The notes: generated from the letters alone by a model not told the origin. DNA of 6,097 nt from an uncultured Selenomonas sp. (GCA_947097535.1 CAMURM010000112.1:1-6097); one strand, 5' to 3'. Numbered from the stretch's first letter, positions 1 to 5,186 are shown. A program made the numbers and translations.

Positions 1-339
1 TATCATGAGCTGCAAAAAGAAATACCACAGGCGACGCCCAAGATGCTCAGTCAGCAATTAAAAGGATTGGAAGCGGACGGCATCATCAAGCGCGTTCTTT
101 ACCCGGTTGTTCCTCCCAAAACAGAATACTCTCTCACCGAATTTGGCAAGACATTGATTCCCGCGATTCAATGCCTATGTGATCGGAGGAAAGCTACTTT
201 CAAAAACTCAGCATACCGAATCCCTGCGATTCGCGCAAATCTGTGCCGTGATTTGTCGACAAAGAGACATCAGCGCGATAAAATCTTGTCGCGTACGCAG
301 CAAGCGCGGCATCTTGCCAAGGCGAGGGATTTTTTATAG
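1..339 (+). CDS. HxlR-type winged-helix transcriptional regulator, 5'-truncated by the window, probable C-terminal frameshift
   Basis: The reading frame is open from base 1, so the gene starts upstream; about 40 N-terminal residues are probably missing. The first 60 residues match the second half of an HxlR winged helix: HELQKEIPQATPKMLSQQLK is the recognition-helix region, and KTEYSLTEFGKTLIPAI is the wing plus the start of the dimerisation helix. HxlR proteins are small cytoplasmic DNA-binding dimers, often sensing redox or electrophile stress and often controlling a neighbouring gene; the target here is unknown. After CLCD (about residue 61) the family normally continues with a W-G-E-type segment, but this frame gives a basic, unrelated tail ending at 339. 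The +2 frame from base 183 reads EESYFQKLSIPNP and stops at 251, which looks like a normal HxlR end. A small deletion near 181-186 is therefore likely. Family call is firm; the true 3' end is uncertain. Confidence 0.75.
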   Translation, partial: YHELQKEIPQATPKMLSQQLKGLEADGIIKRVLYPVVPPKTEYSLTEFGKTLIPAIQCLCDRRKATFKNSAYRIPAIRANLCRDLSTKRHQRDKILSRTQQARHLAKARDFL

Positions 340-342
340 AAT
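314..342 (+). promoter_or_regulatory. Sigma-70-type promoter for rpn (and probably nagZ)
   Basis: TTGCCA (314-319) is followed after 17 nt by TAGAAT (337-342), close to the -35/-10 consensus at ideal spacing. The expected start of transcription near 349 gives a leader of about 40 nt before the rpn ATG at 389. The -10 is followed directly by AGGAG, giving TAGAATAGGAG, the same 11-mer found at the hisC promoter. No separate promoter is visible in the 24 nt between rpn and nagZ, so this one may serve both genes. The call rests on motif and spacing only. Confidence 0.55.
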
Positions 343-388
343 AGGAGCAAGGACAGTACCGTTTCGTCATTTGCAAAGGAGATGCCTC

Positions 389-1252
389 ATGACGATTTTC
401 AATACGCCGGAACGTCAAAAAATCTATCGCGACATCATCAGGAAATTCCGCCTGATCGACGACGCATTTTTCAACAGCTGCTTCGATGGCGACATCGCCT
501 GCATGGAGCTCTTGCTGCAGATCGTGCTCGGCAAACCCCAACTGCGCGTCAAGGAAGTCCTTACACAAAGGTCGGTGCAGAACCTCTTCGGTCGTGGCGT
601 GCGCTTCGACGCGATCGCAACGGACGGCGAGCGCATCTTCGACGTCGAGGTGCAGCGTGATGACACAGGCGCCAACCCCAGACGAGCGCGCTACAACAGC
701 TGCATGCTCGACTCACGCGAACTCGATCGCGGCAAGGATTTCAAGGATCTGCCCGAGACCTACGTCATCTTCATCACGGAGCACGACATCTGGAAAGGCA
801 ACCAGCCGCTCTATCATGTCCGGAAATCCTTCGCCGAAACAGGCGCAGCCTTCGACGACGGCTCGCATATCATCTACGTCAATGCAGCATACCAGGACAA
901 CACGCCGCTCGGGCGTCTCATGCACGATTTTTTCTGCGAAAACCCGGACGACATGCACTACGAGATTCTTGCCGAGCGGGCGAAATTTTTCAAGGAAAAC
1001 GAAAGGGGCGAATCCACCATGTGCAAATTGATCGACGATCTCGTCAAGAGTGATTTGGAGCATATTCTCAAGGCTGAAGTGGCTGAAGCCGAAGCTCGCG
1101 GCGAAGCCCGTGGCGAAGCGCGCAGCGAAGAGCGCGCGTTTCTCAGCAGCATACGCAATCTGATGAAAAATGCCGGCGTTTCAGCGGAGAAAGCGATGGA
1201 TCTGCTCGGCATCGATGCCATGGCGCGCAGCAAATATCTGTCACTGCTTTAA
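389..1252 (+). CDS. Rpn family PD-(D/E)XK nuclease / putative transposase (PDDEXK_2 type)
   Basis: This 287-residue protein belongs to the Rpn (recombination-promoting nuclease, PDDEXK_2) group: DNA endonucleases related to transposase-31 proteins, some shown in E. coli to act in phage defence. The N-terminus (KIYRDIIRKFRLIDDAFF) leads into the nuclease core. The likely catalytic set is D74 in VRFDAIATDGE and E87-x-Q89 in IFDVEVQ, followed by the YVIFIT strand (125-130) and the ERAKFFKENERG segment (196-207). From 230 the chain becomes charged and helical, with four EARG-like tetrads (235-250). It ends in SSIRNLMKNAGVSAEKAMDLLGI, a small helical domain usual in these proteins. The ATG at 389 is chosen over the in-frame ATG at 179 because AAAGGAG (375-381) sits 7 nt upstream and homology begins here. 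An internal start at 1019 may give a separate short product. Function in this host is inferred. Confidence 0.85.
   Translation: MTIFNTPERQKIYRDIIRKFRLIDDAFFNSCFDGDIACMELLLQIVLGKPQLRVKEVLTQRSVQNLFGRGVRFDAIATDGERIFDVEVQRDDTGANPRRARYNSCMLDSRELDRGKDFKDLPETYVIFITEHDIWKGNQPLYHVRKSFAETGAAFDDGSHIIYVNAAYQDNTPLGRLMHDFFCENPDDMHYEILAERAKFFKENERGESTMCKLIDDLVKSDLEHILKAEVAEAEARGEARGEARSEERAFLSSIRNLMKNAGVSAEKAMDLLGIDAMARSKYLSLL
1002..1031 (+). repeat. 30-nt exact direct repeat, copy 1 (inside rpn)
   Basis: Bases 1002-1031 are identical to 1260-1289. The block contains AAAGGGG, a 10-nt gap and ATGTGCAAATTGA. Here it encodes ERGESTMCKL within the Rpn protein, so this copy is probably the source. The flanks diverge at once: G versus C on the left, T versus C on the right. 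The offset of 258 nt is a multiple of three, so both copies are read in the same frame. Confidence 0.95.
1019..1252 (+). CDS. Candidate intragenic small protein from the rpn 3' end (RpnS-like antitoxin)
   Basis: An ATG at 1019, in the same frame as rpn (Met211), is preceded by AAAGGGG (1002-1008) with a 10-nt gap. The product would be 77 residues: MCKLIDDLVK, a charged helix with the EARG tetrads, and the C-terminal helical domain. The same SD-ATG block is reused exactly as the start of nagZ, which shows it can plausibly initiate translation. In E. coli, rpn genes are known to encode a short C-terminal protein from an internal start that inhibits the full-length nuclease. Assigning that role here is inference. 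The alternative is that GEST-MCKL is simply conserved coding sequence that resembles a start site. No internal promoter was confirmed. Confidence 0.35.
   Translation: MCKLIDDLVKSDLEHILKAEVAEAEARGEARGEARSEERAFLSSIRNLMKNAGVSAEKAMDLLGIDAMARSKYLSLL
1091..1138 (+). repeat. Four in-frame 12-nt imperfect tandem repeats in rpn
   Basis: Four consecutive 12-nt units starting at 1091, 1103, 1115 and 1127 each begin with GAAG and encode EARG, EARG, EARS and EERA (Rpn residues 235-250). They form a highly charged, probably helical linker between the nuclease core and the C-terminal helical domain. Charged tetrad repeats at this position are common in the family. Copy number could change by slippage without breaking the frame. 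Confidence 0.8.
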
Positions 1253-1259
1253 GCACCAC

Positions 1260-1289
1260 AAAGGGGCGAATCCACCATGTGCAAATTGA
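1260..1289 (+). repeat. 30-nt exact direct repeat, copy 2 (nagZ ribosome binding site and start)
   Basis: This copy starts 8 nt after the rpn stop codon and supplies the nagZ Shine-Dalgarno (AAAGGGG, 1260-1266), the ATG at 1277 and the first four codons (M-C-K-L). The identity stops at 1289, right where the positively charged part of the signal peptide begins. The translation start of nagZ is therefore made from a copied piece of rpn. Confidence 0.95.
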
Positions 1290-2464
1290 CGCGAGCGCGG
1301 CTTCCTCTCGCGCTCTGGAGCCTGATGCTTTTCTGCGTCAGCTTCCTCCTCACAGGCTGCTTTGCGCGTGCGGATGATGCCGCGTCGACAGCTTCTGAGA
1401 CGAGCCGCGCGCAGCAAAATCTCTCGCCCGACGAAAGGGCGGCGGCGATCGTGCAGAAGATGAGCGATGCCGAAAAGGTCGGGCAGCTCGTGATGATCGG
1501 CATACAAGGCACGGAGCTCGACGCGGACAGCCGCTTCATGCTCACAGAGTATCACATCGGCGGCGTCATACTCTTTGACCGCAATATGAAGAGTCAGGAG
1601 CAGGTGCGCGCGCTAAACGCCTCCCTGCAAAAAAATGCCGCCGACGCGGGGCTGCCGCTCTTCCTCGCCATCGACGAGGAGGGCGGCGCCGTCGCGCGCA
1701 TGAAGGACGCCTTTCCGCCGCCGCCCGCCGCAGAGGAAATCGGCCGCACAGGCGACGAGACAGAAGCACGGCGCTATGCTTTCGACACGGCGCGCGGCCT
1801 CAAGGCGATGGGATTCAATCTGAACTTCGCACCCGTCGCCGACCTCGGAGCGACCGACGGACGCTCCTATGCCGATGACGCGCCCACCGTGACGCGCTTC
1901 GTCGCCGCCGCGCTCGAAGGCCACGCCGATGCCGGGCTTCTCGCGACGCTCAAGCACTTTCCCGGGCTCGGGCGCGGCGAGAGCGACACGCATGAAGACA
2001 GCGTCATCGTGCAAGCCGACCGCACCGCCCTCTGGCAGAGCGACCTCGTACCATTTCGCGAGATGATCGCAAAGAGAAATGACGCCAAAGGCGCAAACGA
2101 CGCGCAAGGCTGGTTCGTCATGGCGACGCATACGATGTACCCCGCGCTCGATGCCCGGCGCCCCGCGAGCCTTTCGCCCGCCATTCTGCAGGGGCTTCTC
2201 CGTGAAGAGCTCGCCTACGACGGCGTCATCGTGACCGACGACCTTGAGATGGGCGCGATCTCACGCCACTACGGCTTCGACCGCGCAGGCGCCGAAGCGA
2301 TCCTCGCAGGTGCCGACCTCGTTCTCGTCTGCCACGACTACGCGCACGAGACCGCCGTCTACAACGGCATCCTGAAGGCTGTGCGAAGCGGCGAAATCTC
2401 CGAAGAGCGCCTCAACGCCTCCGTCCTGCGCATCATCAAGGCGAAGCTCACATACCTCGACTAG
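1277..2464 (+). CDS. nagZ: Beta-N-acetylhexosaminidase, glycoside hydrolase family 3, lipoprotein
   Basis: NagZ-type GH3 enzymes remove non-reducing terminal GlcNAc from peptidoglycan fragments during cell-wall recycling. The 395-residue protein opens with a basic n-region (KLTRAR), a hydrophobic stretch (9-25) and a lipobox LTGC, so Cys28 is the predicted lipidated residue and the enzyme should sit outside the cytoplasmic membrane. A low-complexity linker (29-50) precedes the catalytic TIM barrel: KVGQLVMIGIQG (67-78), LFLAIDEEGG (128-137), NFAPVAD (183-189), KHFPGLGRGESDTHED (226-241) with the Asp237-x-His239 catalytic dyad, and VIVTDDLEMGAI (317-328) with Asp321 the expected nucleophile. 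It is a single-domain form without the C-terminal domain of larger GH3 proteins. The ATG at 1277 has AAAGGGG upstream and lies 24 nt after rpn, so cotranscription is likely. The first codons come from the duplicated 30-nt block. Confidence 0.92.
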   Translation: MCKLTRARLPLALWSLMLFCVSFLLTGCFARADDAASTASETSRAQQNLSPDERAAAIVQKMSDAEKVGQLVMIGIQGTELDADSRFMLTEYHIGGVILFDRNMKSQEQVRALNASLQKNAADAGLPLFLAIDEEGGAVARMKDAFPPPPAAEEIGRTGDETEARRYAFDTARGLKAMGFNLNFAPVADLGATDGRSYADDAPTVTRFVAAALEGHADAGLLATLKHFPGLGRGESDTHEDSVIVQADRTALWQSDLVPFREMIAKRNDAKGANDAQGWFVMATHTMYPALDARRPASLSPAILQGLLREELAYDGVIVTDDLEMGAISRHYGFDRAGAEAILAGADLVLVCHDYAHETAVYNGILKAVRSGEISEERLNASVLRIIKAKLTYLD

Positions 2465-2505
2465 CCTGCTTCCCTCGGTAAATGCGTCGACAAGCGAAAT
2501 TTCCC

Positions 2506-2559
2506 ATACGAAAGAAGCCTCCTGCATCGCCCTGGCGAAACAGGAGGCTTCTTTCGTAT
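2506..2559. terminator. Bidirectional hairpin terminator between convergent nagZ and hicB
   Basis: The arms 2506-2524 and 2541-2559 are perfectly complementary over 19 bp. The 16-nt loop itself holds an inner 4-5 bp stem (TCGCC/GGCGA, 2527-2531 and 2534-2538). The G/C core (GCCTCCTG) is flanked by A-rich sequence on the 5' side and T-rich (CTTCTTTCG) on the 3' side, so it reads as a terminator from either strand. It lies 41 nt after the nagZ stop and 13 nt beyond the hicB stop, as expected for a shared terminator. The T tract is interrupted, so efficiency is uncertain. Confidence 0.8.
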
Positions 2560-2572
2560 TATGGCAGCGCTT

Positions 2573-2944
2573 TCACAAAGTCTTCTGCCCCGCACTATAT
2601 GCCAGCGCACTTGCAACATACTGATTGAGACTGACCCCTTCTTTTTTCGACAGCTGCACCAAGGTTCTATGCAGCGATTTCGGCAGCCGTACGAGGAACT
2701 TACCACTGAAGTCTTCCTGCATAGCCGGCTCCGGTATACTCATGTCCCGCTCCAACATGCTCAGCAGCCATTCTTTTTTAGCAGATGCAATGTTATTATA
2801 AGCTTCCTCCAATGTCTCTCCATCCGTCATACAGCCGGACAAAAGCGGAATCGAAGCAAAAAAACCGCCGCCTTCATCTTCCTCGATTCTTTCAATTTCT
2901 ACAGGATAGTTCAATCCCATATAATAATTTATATCCTTTTCCAT
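2573..2944 (-). CDS. hicB: HicB family antitoxin with C-terminal ribbon-helix-helix domain
   Basis: HicB neutralises the HicA RNase and usually autorepresses the operon. The 123-residue protein has the partial RNase-H-like HicB fold: YPVEIERIEEDEGGGFFASI (13-32) and LSGCMTDGETLEEAYNNI (35-52). It then has a C-terminal Arc/MetJ-like segment, GKFLVRLPKSLHRTLVQLSKKEGVSLNQYVASAL (81-114), the DNA-binding ribbon-helix-helix. The ATG at 2944 is chosen over the one at 2998 because a GAGGTG Shine-Dalgarno sits about 7 nt upstream, and the longer form would overlap hicA by 44 nt. It follows hicA with a 10-nt gap. The shared hairpin terminator lies just past its stop. Composition is AT-richer than the flanking genes, consistent with horizontal acquisition. 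Confidence 0.9.
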   Translation of the reverse strand: MEKDINYYMGLNYPVEIERIEEDEGGGFFASIPLLSGCMTDGETLEEAYNNIASAKKEWLLSMLERDMSIPEPAMQEDFSGKFLVRLPKSLHRTLVQLSKKEGVSLNQYVASALAYSAGQKTL

Positions 2945-2954
2945 AACCGACACC

Positions 2955-3203
2955 TCACTGAGCAAGATCTGCAAGTAATGCGGCAATCTTACGTGCATAG
3001 ATACGTTTCACCTTTCCATTATGAACGGGAACAATGATCGTAGCATGACCAGGATAGAGCAGTTTGTAATGACTGCCCCCGCCACGAGGCGGCTGCACCA
3101 AAACACCATACGCTGTTAATAACGCAGCAATCTTATTCCACGGCAATTCCTTACCCTTTGCCAAAGCAAGAAGCTTCTTTTCCAACGTAGACACCGCTAC
3201 CAT
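2955..3203 (-). CDS. hicA: HicA family toxin (mRNA interferase)
   Basis: HicA toxins are small double-stranded-RNA-binding-fold RNases that cleave mRNA and stop growth when free of HicB. This one has 82 residues, at the longer end of the family. The signature G-G-G-S-H-Y-K-L is at 41-48 with catalytic His45, followed by HATIIVPVHNGKVKRIYARKI (53-73), the usual strand and C-terminal helix with K-x-I. The N-terminus to about 33 (STLEKKLLALAKGKELPWNKIAALLTAYG) is slightly extended. The ATG at 3203 has only AGAAGG at about 3 nt upstream; a GTG at 3194 (codon 4, before STLEKK) is a credible alternative. The active-site His is intact, so the toxin is probably functional. Confidence 0.9.
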   Translation of the reverse strand: MVAVSTLEKKLLALAKGKELPWNKIAALLTAYGVLVQPPRGGGSHYKLLYPGHATIIVPVHNGKVKRIYARKIAALLADLAQ

Positions 3204-3214
3204 CCGCCTTCTTC

Positions 3215-3244
3215 ATAATATCATATATAGTATCATATGAGCAA
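3215..3244 (-). promoter_or_regulatory. Candidate hicAB promoter
   Basis: On the minus strand TTGCTC (3244-3239) is followed after 18 nt by TATTAT (3220-3215). Transcription would start near 3208, only about 5 nt before the ATG at 3203 and about 14 nt before the alternative GTG at 3194, so the leader would be very short. The region is strongly AT-rich, so other -10-like hexamers exist and the exact boxes are uncertain. Confidence 0.4.
3219..3238 (-). promoter_or_regulatory. Candidate HicB operator: two 8-nt direct repeats in the promoter spacer
   Basis: On the minus strand ATATGATA occurs twice (3238-3231 and 3226-3219), separated by CTAT, giving a 12-nt period. The pair lies entirely between the proposed -35 and -10 boxes. 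Ribbon-helix-helix repressors commonly bind paired short sites about one helical turn apart, and this HicB carries such a domain. In AT-rich DNA short repeats also arise by chance, so this is a candidate only. Confidence 0.4.
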
Positions 3245-3282
3245 GCTCTCTCTATTCCATTTTATGCTATAATATTCCACTC

Positions 3283-3927
3283 CTACAGCCCCAAACACTC
3301 CTCAATCAGCACGAGCTCCATCGGGCGGTAGCTCATCTTCTTGTAGTGGATCGTCAGCGCGTTGCAAATGCGCTCGGGACTCGTACAGTCGTAGCACTTG
3401 TCGCCCTTTGCCGCGCAGGGCGTGCGCTTTTTCTTGCGCGCGGCGTTCTTGGGCGCGGCGATGGCGCGGATGCGCTCGATCGCTGCCTCGACATCCTTGA
3501 CGAGCTTGTTCGTGCCGCAGACGAAGTACGTCTTTTCGTGCCCGAAGAGCGAGCCTGCGATGCGGTTGCCCGCGCCGTCCATGTTGACGATCTGCCCCGC
3601 CTCCGTGATCGCGTTCGCCGAGAGCACGAAAATATCGGTCATCAGCGCCTCTTTGCCCGCCGCCAGAAAGGCAGCGAGGCCGCCGGCGTGACCGCTCCTT
3701 GCAGGATCGATGACTTCATTCTTCGCGATAAGTTTTTCATAGAGCTTGAGCGCGCGCAGCGTCTCCGAGTCTCCGAAGCCCACACGCCTGCCCTCGATCT
3801 CGCGCACGAGATAGGCCGCCGCTTCCTCCTTCGTCGGAAACAGCGATACGTCGTAGCGATTGCGGCGAAACGCCGCGATCGTGCGCTCGATACGCGCCCG
3901 TTCGCCATCCCTTGCCTCTTCCGTCAT
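3283..3927 (-). CDS. LUD-domain (LutC/YkgG-like, DUF162) protein with C-terminal four-Cys motif
   Basis: The 214-residue protein carries the LUD domain found in LutC/YkgG, part of the LutABC iron-sulfur lactate oxidation system. Visible family blocks are RRVGFGDSETLRAL (47-60), TDIFVLSANAITEAGQIVNMDG (97-118), GNRIAGSLFGHEKTYFVCG (120-138) and NKLVKDVEAAIERIRAIAAPKNA (140-162). The C-terminal part holds Cys171-x6-Cys178-x2-Cys181-x6-Cys188 within CYDCTSPERICN, which could bind a metal or iron-sulfur cluster. No lutA or lutB is in the window, so a lactate role is unproven; it belongs to the stand-alone LUD proteins common in anaerobes. The ATG at 3927 has a strong Shine-Dalgarno (GGGGGAGG) 5 nt upstream. 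It is divergent from hisC. No convincing promoter of its own was found in 3928-4098. Confidence 0.85.
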   Translation of the reverse strand: MTEEARDGERARIERTIAAFRRNRYDVSLFPTKEEAAAYLVREIEGRRVGFGDSETLRALKLYEKLIAKNEVIDPARSGHAGGLAAFLAAGKEALMTDIFVLSANAITEAGQIVNMDGAGNRIAGSLFGHEKTYFVCGTNKLVKDVEAAIERIRAIAAPKNAARKKKRTPCAAKGDKCYDCTSPERICNALTIHYKKMSYRPMELVLIEECLGL

Positions 3928-4014
3928 GGAAACCTCCCCCTTCTCTGCGCCTATGCTCGTACAAACTTCCTAAAAGAAAATTTCGGCAAAAGCCGCCGCT
4001 TTCCTGCCGCCCCC

Positions 4015-4043
4015 TTGCCCTTCGGACGAAAAGGACGTAGAAT
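4015..4043 (+). promoter_or_regulatory. Sigma-70-type promoter for hisC
   Basis: TTGCCC (4015-4020) and TAGAAT (4038-4043) are 17 nt apart. Transcription from about 4050 gives a leader of roughly 49 nt before the ATG at 4099. The 11-mer TAGAATAGGAG is shared with the rpn promoter. The rest of the divergent intergenic region (3928-4098) holds the lutC-like Shine-Dalgarno (3933-3940) and a weak 4-bp hairpin (3984-3995). No T-box or histidine leader peptide was seen. Confidence 0.55.
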
Positions 4044-4098
4044 AGGAGTTATACAACACTTCAACTTTATCTTCATCTATTCAAAAAGAGGGAAAGCC

Positions 4099-5145
4099 AT
4101 GAGCCTGTACGATAACATCCGCCGCGTCACCCCCTACGTCCCCGGCGAGCAGCCCGCGGGCGAGGTCATCAAGCTGAACACGAACGAATGCCCCTACGCG
4201 CCCTCGCCGCGCGTCGCCGCCGCGATCGCCGCCTGCAGCACCGATCGTCTGCGCCTCTACCCCGAGCCCGACTGCCATACCCTGAAGGAAGCGCTCGCCG
4301 CGCATTATGAGACAGACGCGAGCGAAGTGTTCGTCGGCGTCGGCTCCGACGACGTGCTCGCACTCGCCTTCCTCACGTTCTTCGCGGGGAAAAAGCCCGT
4401 GCTCTTCCCCGACATCACCTATTCCTTCTACGACGTCTGGGCAAAGCTTTATGACATCCCCTACGAGACCGTGCCGCTCGCCGACGATTTCACGCTGCGC
4501 CCCGAAGACTACGCGCGCGAAAACGGCGGCATCATCTTCGCGAATCCCAACGCGCCGACAGGCATCGCGCTTCCCCCGGCAGGCGTCGAAGAAATCCTTT
4601 CGTCGAACCCCGACTCCGCCGTCATCGTCGACGAAGCCTACGTCGACTTCGGAGCGGCGACGGCGCTGCCGCTCCTCAAGAAGTACGAAAACCTCGTCGT
4701 CGTGCGCACGATGTCGAAGTCACGCGCGCTCGCGGGCATGCGCATCGGCTACGCCTTCGCCTCGCCGCGCCTCATCCGAGCCATGGAGGATGTCAAGGCG
4801 TCGATCAACTCCTACACGATGACGACGCTCTCTCTCGCTGTGGGCAAAGCAGCCATCGAGGACGCCGCCTACTTCCGGGAAACGCTCGCAAAGATCGTCA
4901 AGACACGCGAGAAAACGAAGGCGGCTCTTCGCCGTCTCGGCTTTACCGTCACGGAGTCGAGGACGAACTTCCTCTTTGCGAAAAAGCCCGGCGTCTCGGC
5001 GCAAAAGCTCTTCGAAGCCCTGTGCGAGCGCGGCATCTATGTGCGCTACTTCAAGAAGCCGCGCATCGACGAATACCTGCGCATCACCATCGGCACGGAC
5101 GAAGAGATGGCGCGCCTGCTCGAAGAGCTCGAACACCTCTGCTGA
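4099..5145 (+). CDS. hisC: Histidinol-phosphate aminotransferase (class I/II PLP aminotransferase)
   Basis: HisC is a cytoplasmic PLP enzyme transferring an amino group from glutamate to imidazole acetol phosphate in histidine synthesis. The 348-residue length fits the family. Visible signatures are IKLNTNECPYAPSP (24-37), LRLYPEPDCHTLKEALA (51-67), GVGSDDVLALAF (80-91), NPNAPTG (149-155), VIVDEAYVDF (175-184) with the PLP-pyridine Asp178, TMSKSRALAGMRIGYA (204-219) with the Schiff-base Lys207, and YLRITIGT (326-333) with the carboxylate-binding Arg328. Some such enzymes also act on aromatic amino acids. The ATG at 4099 has GAGGGA about 6 nt upstream; a longer open frame back to 3346 is antisense to the LUD gene and not coding. 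No other his genes are nearby, so it is an isolated his gene here, apparently leading an operon with the deacetylase. Confidence 0.92.
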   Translation: MSLYDNIRRVTPYVPGEQPAGEVIKLNTNECPYAPSPRVAAAIAACSTDRLRLYPEPDCHTLKEALAAHYETDASEVFVGVGSDDVLALAFLTFFAGKKPVLFPDITYSFYDVWAKLYDIPYETVPLADDFTLRPEDYARENGGIIFANPNAPTGIALPPAGVEEILSSNPDSAVIVDEAYVDFGAATALPLLKKYENLVVVRTMSKSRALAGMRIGYAFASPRLIRAMEDVKASINSYTMTTLSLAVGKAAIEDAAYFRETLAKIVKTREKTKAALRRLGFTVTESRTNFLFAKKPGVSAQKLFEALCERGIYVRYFKKPRIDEYLRITIGTDEEMARLLEELEHLC

Positions 5146-5167
5146 AATCTACAGCATACGAAGCAAC

Positions 5168-5186
5168 GGAAAGGATGACCCCCTTG
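5168..5186 (+). promoter_or_regulatory. Ribosome binding site that decides the deacetylase start (ATG 5175 or TTG 5184)
   Basis: GGAAAGG (5168-5174) abuts the ATG at 5175 with no spacer, which is poor for initiation there. Measured from AAGGA (5171-5175), the in-frame TTG at 5184 has an 8-nt gap, near optimal. The TTG start would begin the protein at Leu4 (read as Met, then NKNPEDP). Both starts leave the membrane anchor and catalytic domain unchanged. Confidence 0.5.

Noticed and set aside
179..388. Upstream extension of the Rpn frame to ATG 179
   Set aside because: It overlaps the HxlR coding region, has no family similarity, and the ATG at 389 has a strong Shine-Dalgarno.
2561..3037. A 158-codon plus-strand open frame across hicB
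   Set aside because: It has no recognisable domain and no ribosome binding site, and the minus strand holds clear HicB coding sequence.
3266..3273. Plus-strand extended -10 (TGCTATAAT) that would make RNA antisense to the LUD gene
   Set aside because: No -35 lies at the right distance, and AT-rich DNA next to the hicA promoter gives such matches by chance.
3984..3995. CGGC-AAAA-GCCG hairpin followed on the minus strand by a T-rich run, resembling an attenuator
   Set aside because: The stem is only 4 bp and the T run is broken; there is no supporting leader structure.
3346..5145. A 599-codon plus-strand open frame starting antisense to the LUD gene
   Set aside because: Only the part from 4099 is hisC; the upstream part mirrors the G/C-rich codons of the LUD gene and shows no protein family.
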